A stretch of 64,000 nucleotides of DNA from Arthrobacter ramosus (GCF_039535095.1 NZ_BAAAWN010000001.1:1612001-1676000); one strand, 5' to 3'. Positions 51,208-60,209 are shown, numbered from the stretch's first letter. The notes: generated from the letters alone by a model not told the origin. Numbers and translations are program-made.

Positions 51208-51309
51208 TCAATCCCAAGTCTGACCACACCAGCAGCGGCCGTCCTGGTGTTCCTGGATGACGAGGACCCGTTCCTCTCCGAGCAGGATGATGTCTTCGTA
51301 GCTGAGCAT
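51208..51309 (-). CDS. Small conserved protein in the module B right end (33 aa)
   Basis: The homologue of the 43-aa protein at 40,658-40,789: MLSYEDIILLGEERVLVIQ to DGRCWCGQTWD. Here the codon after TWD is TGA instead of TGG, which shortens it by ten residues. The silent-substitution pattern between copies supports translation. The function is unknown; it sits in the shared module terminus. Module C has no recognisable copy. Confidence 0.55.
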   Translation of the reverse strand: MLSYEDIILLGEERVLVIQEHQDGRCWCGQTWD

Positions 51310-51409
51310 GGCTTCAGTGCAGCAGCAGCGGCCGGCCGCCGGTAGGGGAGTCTTGGTCTATGTGGAAAACCGCCGGCAACGGCATCGGAGCGCTCTGCCC
51401 GTGAGCCTC

Positions 51410-51656
51410 CTGTGCCCACAACCGAAATCCGAGCGGCGGCGAAACAGGGACGTGCCTTCAGTTCCGGGAACCTACGCGGATGCACCACCAACTCTTTCCT
51501 TCGCCCTTGACGGCGAGTTTGGCCGGCGTGTGCTGTCGGAACTCGACAGTTAGTGAACATGTGGTGATCGCAGTGGGACAGTACTGTTTGTGCTGATTTA
51601 GCAGGGATCTTTTCTCCTCGAATATGGGTGCACCAATACACCGATACGCGGACCCC
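51410..51656. mobile_element. Module B right end
   Basis: It shares with module A the whole terminal segment, including the hairpin CTGTCG-gaact-CGACAG (51,533-51,549, about 107 bp from the end as in A) and the box TTGTGCTGATTTAGCAGGGATC. The last 40 bases before the core differ most from the other two ends. The rest of 51,071-51,787 holds the 33-aa gene and the module C promoter, and nothing else was seen. Confidence 0.6.
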
Positions 51657-51676
51657 CGGGTCTATGTCCTTAAACG
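51648..51676. mobile_element. Module B/C junction, attP-like site
   Basis: GACCCCCGGGTC (51,651-51,662) with flanking TATGTCCTTAA on the right. The left end sequence GGGTCTATGTCCTTAA is the same as at 41,135, and the core CCCCCGG is the same as at the comM boundary. Confidence 0.62.
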
Positions 51677-51747
51677 TAGACATGACGATGAGCTCGTATA
51701 CCAGGCTTACCTGCTGTTGACGCATCGCCCGACACGCAACGCTGGCG

Positions 51748-51768
51748 GTGTCCAGTTTTTCTGGACAC
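51748..51768. promoter_or_regulatory. Operator palindrome before the giant NTPase gene
   Basis: A perfect 8-bp inverted repeat GTGTCCAG-TTTTT-CTGGACAC, 19 bases upstream of the ATG at 51,788. It overlaps where a promoter must lie (TAGTAC at 51,770-51,775 could be a -10). The encoded protein starts with a winged helix, so direct autoregulation is possible. Confidence 0.65.
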
Positions 51769-51787
51769 GTAGTACTAGCCTTGCGCT

Positions 51788-54700
51788 ATGGCAACTGCGG
51801 GAGAGACCCTACAGGCAACGCTCAGCCGTACGGCGTACAGCACTCTAAAGGTGCTCGCGGAGAATGTCCCAGCGCTCTCCGGCCGTAAGATTGCGGCAGC
51901 CCTGGGCGTATCGCCAACAACGGCGACCGGCGCCTTGGCCACGTTGTTGGAAGCAGGGTTCGTGGCGTCGAAGAAGTCAGGAAGGGCCACCCTGTGGCAG
52001 TTGGTTGTCTCGAACCCCTCGATCAGCGCGTGGTTGGAGGAAATCGTGCCTGCCGCATCAGCGCCGGCCGCCGGTTCGAGCCCCTACTCGACAGGCGGCG
52101 GCGGCGTCCGACTGGAGCATTCGTACGCAGCATGTTTGGTTGCGGGGCTCCTTGCCGGCGAATCCTTGGCGGAGCTCGGCGATGCCGTGTCTGTGGAGTC
52201 AATTCGCCTCCAAGCGAGCGACGTGAGCGAAGTTGATGACATCCTGATCGAGGGTCGCGATGCTCAAGGGGACGTGCATCGGTCGTCCATCGCTGTTCGC
52301 AGAAGCCCTGCCCTGACTAAGAGTGACAGTGCGTCAGTCCCTCTGGTTCGAGACTTCTTGGCTGTTGTCGGCGACCACTGGTCTGAGCTGTCGCAGGGCA
52401 GATGGCGGTTGGTTCTCGCAGTGTCCACCAACGCCAATGCAATCACGCAGCTCGCCGAGCTCACCGAGCTCGCTCGCTCCCTCCCGAATGGAGAGGAAAT
52501 GGCGAGCCGTTTGTCGCAGCCGGGCAGGACGAATGCAGGCCTTCGTGATCGGTACGGCCATATCAAGAGCCTCGTTGAGCAGGCAGCGGAGGGGCTTTCC
52601 TCGGTCAGTGGATTGAGCGCGGAAGATCTGACTTGGCGCCTCCTCTCCAGTCTCAGCAGTCGTCGGCTGCGGCTGGAACGAAATGACCGTGCGGACCGCA
52701 CCACCGCAGTCAACACACTCCAACGCATGCTTCATGACGGCACAACTGCAGTGGCCGATGCGCTATTCTCCCGTATTGAAGAGCTCGTAGGGGAATGGGC
52801 GCCGCAGGCAGCAGTGCTGACGCAGTCCTTGATTCGCCGCAGCCTTAGCAACTACCCTTTGTCGAGATCTGCCAGATACGCTACAGCGTGGGGTGTGCTC
52901 GACCGACTTGGAAATGCACTCCGTGACTCAGTAAAGCCCACTCTTGGTGCCGGTGCTGGACAGGTGGAGTTGGAGCGTGCTGACATTGCCTCGCAACTAC
53001 TTGAGTTGATCACCAGTACCTGCGGTGCCAAGCGCTGCCTGGTCGTCACGGGCGAGCCTGATGTCGGTAAGTCATCGCTCGCCCTGAAAGCAGTCGAGGC
53101 TTTGCAGACCAACGGCGCCGTGACTGTGCAACTGAGCCTGCGGGACCTGCCCCCAACCGTCATCGAAGTCGAAGCGTTGCTGGGATCGGTGTCAATAGAG
53201 GAACTACTTTCAACGGCTGGAGTGGGTCCCGCTCGGCTCTTGCTGATTGACGGTGCCGAAGCGGTCCTAGAAGGAAAGCAAAGGGTACTCCAAAGCCTCG
53301 CCACTTCTGCGCTCAAGACCGGACTGGCTGTCGTTGCTGTAACGCGCACCGATGGATCAGCGCAAACCCAAGAGGTCCTGGCGCAGGCCGCGCAGCGGAG
53401 TGGCGCGGACCCAGTTCCACAGGTATTCGAAGTTCCACCGCTCACAGACGAAGAGCGTCAGAGTCTGCCGTCGCATTTCCCAACCTTGGCCCACCTCGCA
53501 GGTGACACCCGTGTTCAATGGTTGCTTGGACGGCCTGGTCTCGTGGAGGCGCTCTTGAGGACCGGTGAAATGATTGCGCCGGAGTCGGCGCTCTGCGAGG
53601 CAGATGTCTTCTCTACGGTCTGGAACAGCCTTATTCGAAACCGCGAGCACCGCGAGCCCGGGAAGGCCTCCCCGGATGATCGCGAGGGCGCGGCTCTCGT
53701 TCTCGCCGGTCGTGCACTTGGCCTCGGAGCCCAAGACCGTCCGGGATCAGCCGCGGCCGAGCTCAGGTCGAACGGGGTCTTCAAGCCGCAGATGAACCCT
53801 GCCTTCTCACGCGGCGATGAGTTTTCCTCAGACCTATACCGCGACTTCGCCGTGAGCAAATATATCCTGACGCAAGGATGGAACGGACTGGCCGACGCTG
53901 GCGCCCCACGTTGGACCATCCGAGCTGCGCGGGTTGCCGCGCAGGCCAGGCTTCGTGGGGGTCTAGCAACTGAGTGGCGGGCTCTCGAGCAGGAATTCTC
54001 CCTGCTGGCAGACACCTATGGGGAACGGTGGATGGATGTTCCGTACGAGGCACTGTTGGCGCTCGGCGACACTGAAGCAGCGCTCGGCGAAGTATGGGCA
54101 GAACTCGCTGATGACGACTTCGCGGGCCTCAAGGTGTTGTTGCGGCTAGCCCAAGCAAGATTCGCCGAAGGTGGCTTCGGGGATGTCCACGCACTGGCGG
54201 GCATCGTTTCCGTCGCCTACGTGCAAGGGCGGGACATTGCAGCCGCTGGGAGAATCAAGAACAAGACGCTGGGCGAACTCATCAGGGAGCTCGTGCTTGC
54301 CTGGCTGAGGGGGATGGCCCTGGCCGACGGCGACCCGAATCCCTTGCGGCAGGCCGTTCGGGATAGGATCCTCGAAAGCGACCCCCCTACGTATGACGAC
54401 TTCGCGGTTGAGGCTCTTGCCTGCCTCGGTGCTGATTTGGATGACCGCGTCGAGGATTGGCTGCGGAAGATCGCAAGCCATGACCCGTATCGCTTGGATG
54501 AGGCAGTCGAGTCCGTGGCGGTCGCCATCGCCATGTCGCAGCACAACCCGCTGCTGATGCTAGAACTTGCAGAGGCCTACTACATCGAGAAGCCACGCCG
54601 AAACGACCATTGGGGTGCTGGTAGACACATAGGTGATGATGGAATCCGAGATATGCATCACGGTTCACGATATGGATTCGGACCCCCGTTTGCAGCTTGG

Positions 54701-57034
54701 TACTACGGCCCGTTCTATCGGCTTTTAATGGCACTACCGAGAGAGACAGTCGCCTTCATCAACCGGATGCTCGACCACGCAGCGAGGTTCCGAATGGGTA
54801 TCCTCGATGAACTGGGCGATGCAGTTGGTCAAGGCACCGAGCCTAGGGGCGTAGAGATGGCGGTCGCGACGTTTGGTCGGCGAACCTATATTGGCGACTC
54901 GCACGTGTGGGGCTGGTACCGCGGCACGACCGTCGGCCCGTACCCCTGTATGAGTGCGCTACTCGCTCTGGAGAAGTTCGTCGATGAAGTCAAGAACCAA
55001 CTGAGCCTGCCTCTCGCTAACGTCATACAGATCCTGCTACGCGACTCGAACAACTTGGCGACGCTTGGCCTCGTGGTTGGATTCCTCGTCCGTCACCTTG
55101 ACGAAGTGGACGCGGAGCTCGATGCCTTCCTCGCACAGCCCGAGGTCTGGCACCTGGAGACCGCACGCGTCGTTGGCGAGCATGGGTTCAGAGTCCGGGA
55201 CGCCGGTGCCGATCAACTGACGGGCACGGAACGAAGGCGCATCACGCCACACGAAATTGTTGGGCACTTGGTGGTCAATGCCAGGCTGCGAGGTGACGAA
55301 ACACGACTGGCTCAATTGAAGTCGGTCGGTGAAAGACTCGTTGCGAATGCTCAGGCGTCGTTTGGAGACCGCCCGGTAGACCCCGAGTACCTTGCCATGA
55401 TCGAGAGCTGGGCAGCTGAGTTCGATTTCGAGAACTACCGTGCAAGCAAGGCCGACGATGGGCTAATCGTCCAGTTTGAACGACCCCCAGAGTTGGAGAA
55501 GGTGCTTGCTCCGAGCTCACACCAACTTCAACTCACCAACACTCTTTACGCGTTGCAGAGTCGCTACGCGTTTCACAACGACAAACCACAGGAGTGGCCA
55601 CTGGACACTCTGTCTGAGGACATAAAATCAGCACGCACGATCATTGAAGGAGAGTCACCACAACAGTTCATGTCGCCCGAGAATCCCGTTGCGTCTGTCG
55701 CAGCGGCCGCCGTAAGGGCTCACGCGCTTGGCCTTTCAGAGCTGGAAGACGAGGATGTTCGATGGGCGGCGGATGTCATCATGCACGCGGCCGAGAACCC
55801 TCAGATTGATGGCATGAGCTTCTCGGGCACCATGTACTCGATGGGGGCGGACCGTGCTGCTGCCGTCTCGGTCCCCCTACTTCTGATGCCTGCATTCGAT
55901 TCTTTGACCCTTGACCGAAACCGGATCATCGGCTGTCTGAAGGGCTTGGCGAACAGCCTGTTCGACGAGGTGCGCGCCGGCTTGGCTATTGGATGTTCGG
56001 AGTTGTGGAACGTCCCTTGCGCATTTGACGCGGGGTCGGGTCAGTGCATTCGCCACGTTGCAGCTTGGAGGGCCGCCATCGGCAGCCTCGCAGCGGCAGA
56101 ACTCGGTCCATTCGACTTGGACAGTCAGAGACGAGTCCCGGGCGACTTGGGCCAGCCGTACCATGCCAGTCTTCCAAACGTGAAGGACGATGATCTCCTC
56201 CTGAACCGTTTGAGAATGCCCGTGTCATGCATGGTCGATGCCAGGGATGTCGCGTGTGTGTCAGAGCAAGTCCGGGAGCTGTGGACTCCGCTCTGGAAGG
56301 CCCACGAGCGGTCACTTAAACACTGGTGGACAGAGGACTACGACCACCAGTCCCACATCAACCAGGCACCGATTTCCAGACGTCTTGTCGAGCTGGCACT
56401 CAGCGGCGACTGGGAGCCGCTGACCAGCCACATCCAATCATTCGCAACACATGCAAAACCCCTGCACCAACTGATGGAAAGCCTTGCCGAGGTCTTCACC
56501 TATGATGAATCGATTAGAGATCAACTCTTCGACTTCTGGCCGATAGCCATGGGTGCCGCACTCGACGTAGTAGGAGATGGTGGGGCTCTTCGCGAGGACC
56601 ATTCCTGGTACGGCTATGTGCCGGCATCCCTCATGCCGGTTCCGAGACCACACTCGTATGACTCCGACATTGATGGGGTCTTAAGGAAGTGCAGGGAGAA
56701 CTGGGTACAACCAGAAGTCTTGGAGGGGCTTATGGACCGCTGGTTGCCACTTGCTCGCTGGGAGCCGAAGTCCGTCGATGTTGTCACCAGGTTCGCTCGC
56801 AGCGCACCCGCGGGTTGGCAGGCTTCAACTGCCTTGGAATGGATCGAAGTCATCATGGATGGGAGATTCGAACTCTTCGCCAACCACCTCTGGACCTTTG
56901 AGGAATGGGCTTCCGAGCTGCGCGCGGACCGTGCATTCGATGGCGAGAACCTGAACCGTTACCATCGCATTGTCGACGGGCTCGCTGCCGCTGGCGACCA
57001 TGCGGCGGTCAGGATGCAGCAACTCGACGAGTAG
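51788..57034 (+). CDS. Giant winged-helix/nuclease-like/STAND-type NTPase, putative defence protein
   Basis: A 1,748-aa protein. Residues about 10-75 are a winged helix (LSGRKIAAALGVSPTTATGA then ASKKSGRATLWQLV). Residues about 100-235 begin GGGGVRLEHSYAACLVAGLL and include SEVDDILIEGRD and IAVRRSP, a layout like the PD-(D/E)xK/Cap4-type nuclease domains of defence ATPases but with Arg where Lys is usual. The P-loop is GEPDVGKSSLA (about 422-432) and Walker B RLLLIDGAEAV (about 484). From about 600 to the end it is mostly helical, as in STAND sensor regions. STAND proteins of this size sense phage proteins (Avs type). The family is not certain. It is monocistronic, with its own palindromic operator. 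Confidence 0.62.
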   Translation: MATAGETLQATLSRTAYSTLKVLAENVPALSGRKIAAALGVSPTTATGALATLLEAGFVASKKSGRATLWQLVVSNPSISAWLEEIVPAASAPAAGSSPYSTGGGGVRLEHSYAACLVAGLLAGESLAELGDAVSVESIRLQASDVSEVDDILIEGRDAQGDVHRSSIAVRRSPALTKSDSASVPLVRDFLAVVGDHWSELSQGRWRLVLAVSTNANAITQLAELTELARSLPNGEEMASRLSQPGRTNAGLRDRYGHIKSLVEQAAEGLSSVSGLSAEDLTWRLLSSLSSRRLRLERNDRADRTTAVNTLQRMLHDGTTAVADALFSRIEELVGEWAPQAAVLTQSLIRRSLSNYPLSRSARYATAWGVLDRLGNALRDSVKPTLGAGAGQVELERADIASQLLELITSTCGAKRCLVVTGEPDVGKSSLALKAVEALQTNGAVTVQLSLRDLPPTVIEVEALLGSVSIEELLSTAGVGPARLLLIDGAEAVLEGKQRVLQSLATSALKTGLAVVAVTRTDGSAQTQEVLAQAAQRSGADPVPQVFEVPPLTDEERQSLPSHFPTLAHLAGDTRVQWLLGRPGLVEALLRTGEMIAPESALCEADVFSTVWNSLIRNREHREPGKASPDDREGAALVLAGRALGLGAQDRPGSAAAELRSNGVFKPQMNPAFSRGDEFSSDLYRDFAVSKYILTQGWNGLADAGAPRWTIRAARVAAQARLRGGLATEWRALEQEFSLLADTYGERWMDVPYEALLALGDTEAALGEVWAELADDDFAGLKVLLRLAQARFAEGGFGDVHALAGIVSVAYVQGRDIAAAGRIKNKTLGELIRELVLAWLRGMALADGDPNPLRQAVRDRILESDPPTYDDFAVEALACLGADLDDRVEDWLRKIASHDPYRLDEAVESVAVAIAMSQHNPLLMLELAEAYYIEKPRRNDHWGAGRHIGDDGIRDMHHGSRYGFGPPFAAWYYGPFYRLLMALPRETVAFINRMLDHAARFRMGILDELGDAVGQGTEPRGVEMAVATFGRRTYIGDSHVWGWYRGTTVGPYPCMSALLALEKFVDEVKNQLSLPLANVIQILLRDSNNLATLGLVVGFLVRHLDEVDAELDAFLAQPEVWHLETARVVGEHGFRVRDAGADQLTGTERRRITPHEIVGHLVVNARLRGDETRLAQLKSVGERLVANAQASFGDRPVDPEYLAMIESWAAEFDFENYRASKADDGLIVQFERPPELEKVLAPSSHQLQLTNTLYALQSRYAFHNDKPQEWPLDTLSEDIKSARTIIEGESPQQFMSPENPVASVAAAAVRAHALGLSELEDEDVRWAADVIMHAAENPQIDGMSFSGTMYSMGADRAAAVSVPLLLMPAFDSLTLDRNRIIGCLKGLANSLFDEVRAGLAIGCSELWNVPCAFDAGSGQCIRHVAAWRAAIGSLAAAELGPFDLDSQRRVPGDLGQPYHASLPNVKDDDLLLNRLRMPVSCMVDARDVACVSEQVRELWTPLWKAHERSLKHWWTEDYDHQSHINQAPISRRLVELALSGDWEPLTSHIQSFATHAKPLHQLMESLAEVFTYDESIRDQLFDFWPIAMGAALDVVGDGGALREDHSWYGYVPASLMPVPRPHSYDSDIDGVLRKCRENWVQPEVLEGLMDRWLPLARWEPKSVDVVTRFARSAPAGWQASTALEWIEVIMDGRFELFANHLWTFEEWASELRADRAFDGENLNRYHRIVDGLAAAGDHAAVRMQQLDE

Positions 57035-57330
57035 TCGTCAAACCCATCGAAACTGCTGTGGTGCTGCAGCTGCCTGAGGATCGAGGACTAACCGCCCTGG
57101 GGCACCGAACAGCTTCTTGTCCTTTTGATGCCACAGACTCTGCCTGCTCGTGTAGGGGAAAGTACTATCCGCTTGACGGCATCGTGCCTGGCACTATCAA
57201 TCTCATGAACCGCATGCGGAGGTCCCCGAGAGAGAATCCCAGGGAATGTTGGACTTCAACCGTCCGGACATCACAGTCCTGGAAGTGCCCCGAACCGGCA
57301 GAAATCAGCGCATACCAAGTGACTATGCTT
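57035..57330. other. Non-coding stretch after the giant gene
   Basis: No gene, strong hairpin or repeat was recognised except that 57,290-57,330 already belongs to the segment similar to 46,040-46,080 (CCGGCAGAAATCAGCGCATA shared). Confidence 0.4.
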
Positions 57331-57470
57331 TTATCTCATCCCATGGGGGCCGTGGGGGCTCCAGCCGTCGAGAAACGGCACTAAGTCTTCATCGTGGTAG
57401 TCTGCCAGGAACGAGAAGTGAACTGCCCGCGCGGCTTTCGCTTTCAGGTGATCGCGTTCATTGAACGCCG
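57331..57470 (-). pseudogene. Remnant of the module B coiled-coil protein's C-terminus
   Basis: The minus strand reads FLADYHDEDLVPFLDGW then SPHGPHGMR and stop (57,331-57,333), nearly identical to the last 28 residues of the protein at 46,078-47,448. Similarity continues past the stop to about 57,285. Upstream (beyond about 57,470 in plus coordinates) the similarity fades, so only the tail survives. The stretch up to 57,944 shows no other gene. Confidence 0.75.
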
Positions 57471-57944
57471 CGCGCGCACGATGGCGGACGATGAGCGCAG
57501 ACCCATGGCTGACTGCGTCGTGGGGCTGGCTCGGCCATGGTGACGCCCGGCGGGCTTCGAACGCTCGAGTCGCAGGCGGTCACGGCAATAGGCCCCCCAC
57601 AGTCTGATGACGAAGGCCCGTATAAATGACGTGTGTCCGGGCGTGGGAGCGACAACTCCCGCAACGGTACCCACACGAAGACCGCTGACCGAGATCGGCC
57701 CGGAGATCGACGTGCCGGCTCGACCTTCGATCGCAGGTCCTGGAGAAGCGGCAGCGCCGAGTGATCGGTACGGACGAAGTCTTTGCCCTTGACGAAGGCC
57801 ATTTCGAACAAGGTACGGGTTCTGCCTCGGCATCCATGGCGCCTTCGTCGAGCGGCGGTGTCGAATACATGGATCGATCGGGACAAAGTAAGCGAAACCT
57901 GTAGCATCACATGGAACCCATTATCTACTGATAGGCGCCCGCCA

Positions 57945-59141
57945 GTGAACGAGCAAGTGATCGACTCGACCGAGGATGTAACCGAGGAGGTAGACGTCGA
58001 AGGCCTACTCTTCGACCCCCTTGAGGAGAGTACTGGTGCGGCAGTGGTCGGAGAGTACGACTTGGTGTCCACGCCAAACGACTTCAACGTTCTGACCATC
58101 AAGAACTTTCTCGATACGGGCGCGGTGAAGGTCCCTAGGTATCAGCGCAATTTCGTTTGGGATCGGGCACGTGCTTCGAAACTCATTGAGTCTTTGATTC
58201 TCGGCCTCCCCGTTCCGCAGGTCTTCCTGTACGAGGAAGCACGGAACTCATTCCAGATTATCGATGGACAACAGCGCTTGATGTCCATCTACTTTTTCTT
58301 GGTTGGGCGCTTTCCCCGTAAGACCGCAAAGCCGAGGCTTCGCGAATTCTGGGGGCAGCAAGGGGGTATTCCGCCTCACATTCTCTCAGATGACGGGCTG
58401 TTTGAATCTTTCAGGTTGCATCTGCCGTCGCCCCAGAACGGCCCGAGTAATCCGTTGCACGGGCTCAAATACGACACGTTAGAAGAGCGGCAAATCCAAC
58501 TCGGCATGCGTACTCTCCGAAATATCGTGATCAAGCAGGTCAATCCTGATGGCCGCGGTGCCGTCTACGAAATTTTCAACAGACTCAACACAACGGGCGT
58601 AAACCTAACTGCTCAAGAGATTCGCATGAGTTTGGCTGATTCAGCCTTCATGGAACAGATTGTCGAGTTCAATATGGATCCCGTCTGGCGTCAGCTGTTT
58701 GGTGTCGCTACTCCAGATCCTCGACTTCGCGACATCGAAGTGCTGCTGCGTGCATTCGCCATGGCGGACGAATCGGACGAGTATCGACCTTCCATGGTGC
58801 GATTCCTCGATCGGTATGCGGATCGCACTCGCTTGTTCAAGCAAGAACAGATTCGGCCACGCCGGATGGCACTTGAGCGATTCCTCGAAGATACTCGGCA
58901 CGTGGACCGCGCCGCGTTCCTGATTTCAGAGCGGTTCAGCGTCCCCATTTTCGAAGCGATCTTCGCGGCGTACGCCCAAGAATGCGAGAAAGGGGGGCAG
59001 CCCACCCTGCGTGATGACGTACTTGCGAGGCTCAAGGTTGATCCGGAATTCGTCGATGCCACTGAAACTCATACGACGGATACAAAGAACATTTTGCAGC
59101 GTGTTGCAGTCGCGCGTGCCTACCTTCGCGGTGAGAAGTAA
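57945..59141 (+). CDS. DUF262 (GmrSD N-terminal-like) protein
   Basis: A 398-aa protein with a DUF262 domain: VPRYQRNFVWDRARASKLIE (about residues 63-82), then FLYEE and FQIIDGQQRLMSIYFF (about 101-116). The YQR..W and DGQQR motifs are the conserved nucleotide-handling residues of the ParB/Srx-like fold in GmrSD-type restriction and many defence proteins. The C-terminal DUF1524 nuclease domain of full GmrSD is absent. GTG 57,945 is the likely start because the protein-like sequence begins there. The HEPN gene follows after 6 bases, forming a two-gene unit. Composition is visibly less G+C-rich than elsewhere. Confidence 0.78.
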   Translation: MNEQVIDSTEDVTEEVDVEGLLFDPLEESTGAAVVGEYDLVSTPNDFNVLTIKNFLDTGAVKVPRYQRNFVWDRARASKLIESLILGLPVPQVFLYEEARNSFQIIDGQQRLMSIYFFLVGRFPRKTAKPRLREFWGQQGGIPPHILSDDGLFESFRLHLPSPQNGPSNPLHGLKYDTLEERQIQLGMRTLRNIVIKQVNPDGRGAVYEIFNRLNTTGVNLTAQEIRMSLADSAFMEQIVEFNMDPVWRQLFGVATPDPRLRDIEVLLRAFAMADESDEYRPSMVRFLDRYADRTRLFKQEQIRPRRMALERFLEDTRHVDRAAFLISERFSVPIFEAIFAAYAQECEKGGQPTLRDDVLARLKVDPEFVDATETHTTDTKNILQRVAVARAYLRGEK

Positions 59142-59147
59142 CATCTC

Positions 59148-59711
59148 ATGAGTCTGGAAAGCTACTTTGAGGAGCGTATCGAAATTGGTGATCTGCTTGG
59201 TGAGGCCAATGAATACTCGCTGCTGAACGTCTACCATTCAGACTTGCCGAAAGTCCTCATTCTGTCGGTCGCTAGTCGCTTTGAACGTGATGTGACGGAC
59301 CACATAGAGACCTTTTATTCGGAAATCTCGGAGCTCGAACCGGTGGCGGCTTTCGTAAAGAAGAAGGCTCTGAACCGCCAGTACCACTCGCTGTTCAACT
59401 GGGATGCCGCAAATGTGAATGCGTTCGTGGGACTGTTTGGCCCACAATGTAAGGCGCATTTCGCGACCCAGTTAGTTCAACATGACTGGCTGAACGATGC
59501 GGCACGGGACTTCCTGGCGCTCGGGCAGGCCAGGAATGTGCTCATACATCTAGATCTGGCTACCCAGACTGCCTCGATGACGGCGCAAGAAGTGGCAGAA
59601 AAATACAGGTCCGCAGTCCGTTTCGTCGAAGCGATTCCGTTCGTTCTCCGTCTTCGGCCGATACCGGCAAGAGAGCAGGGAGCACCCGAAAGTCTCGAGG
59701 CGGCCCAATAA
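59148..59711 (+). CDS. HEPN-domain protein (RiboL-PSP-like)
   Basis: A 187-aa helical protein. The RX4H motif is RNVLIH in ALGQARNVLIHLDLA (residues about 128-133), followed by the typical EKYRSAVRFVEAIP helix. The N-terminal half SLESYFEERIEIGDLL and LNRQYHSLFNWD resembles RiboL-PSP-type HEPN proteins. The HEPN site suggests an RNase. Placed directly after a DUF262 protein, it probably works with it as a defence or toxin-antitoxin pair; which partner senses and which acts is not known. Confidence 0.72.
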   Translation: MSLESYFEERIEIGDLLGEANEYSLLNVYHSDLPKVLILSVASRFERDVTDHIETFYSEISELEPVAAFVKKKALNRQYHSLFNWDAANVNAFVGLFGPQCKAHFATQLVQHDWLNDAARDFLALGQARNVLIHLDLATQTASMTAQEVAEKYRSAVRFVEAIPFVLRLRPIPAREQGAPESLEAAQ

Positions 59712-59921
59712 CCAGAGCGATGGGAAAGCGCCCCCGCCTGGACTGCAGCTGGTTCTCGAGCTGGTCGGAGAGCATTCTGCGGGCCACGATCAACAGTGAG
59801 AGCGAGCCGCAGCTGTTTGACGCGGACGCAGTTGCGCTCCAGCTTCCGGGCCTCCTGGCCGAGGACGAAAGTGGCGACGCTGTGAAGTATTCAATCAGGG
59901 CATTCCTCCAGGTTCGGCGGA

Positions 59922-60098
59922 GTGGCTGAAAACGCGTGTGCGGAGCTCGGCGGCCCCTTAGAGGAATACAAACTCAAGTACGGCTTGGAGAACAAGTTTT
60001 CCATTCCGGTCGAGATCGGGTCAGTGACTGGCTTACTGTCGCCGCCGTCCGTGAAAACGGTCTGGAGACGGGTTACTGCTCTGCGCCTGCCCACCTAA
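59922..60098 (+). CDS. Possible small protein or gene remnant in the module C right arm
   Basis: A 58-codon frame from GTG 59,922: ENACAELGGPLEEYKLKYGL then FSIPVEIGSVTGLLSPP, stop 60,096-60,098. Amino-acid composition is protein-like and a weak ggcgga precedes the GTG. A different open frame (59,720-59,929) ends just before and may be another piece of the same lost gene. No family is recognised. Confidence 0.3.
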   Translation: MAENACAELGGPLEEYKLKYGLENKFSIPVEIGSVTGLLSPPSVKTVWRRVTALRLPT

Positions 60099-60182
60099 AT
60101 TCGGGGCATATGGCTAAAGGCCTAGCATATCCGCCGGGCTGGACATCCGTGATAGGGGAGGCACCGAGACGTCTGACTTCAC

Positions 60183-60206
60183 CTCAGTTCCATCGCGGGA
60201 ACTGAG
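60183..60206. repeat. Hairpin in the module C right end
   Basis: A perfect 9-bp inverted repeat CTCAGTTCC-atcgcg-GGAACTGAG, 115 bp from the module end. Hairpins of different sequence lie at the same relative place in modules A and B. Confidence 0.6.
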
Positions 60207-60209
60207 CTC

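Noticed and set aside
57783..57944. 54 extra N-terminal codons on the DUF262 protein
   Set aside because: The extension is Arg/Trp-rich and lacks a ribosome site, and acceptable protein composition begins only at GTG 57,945.
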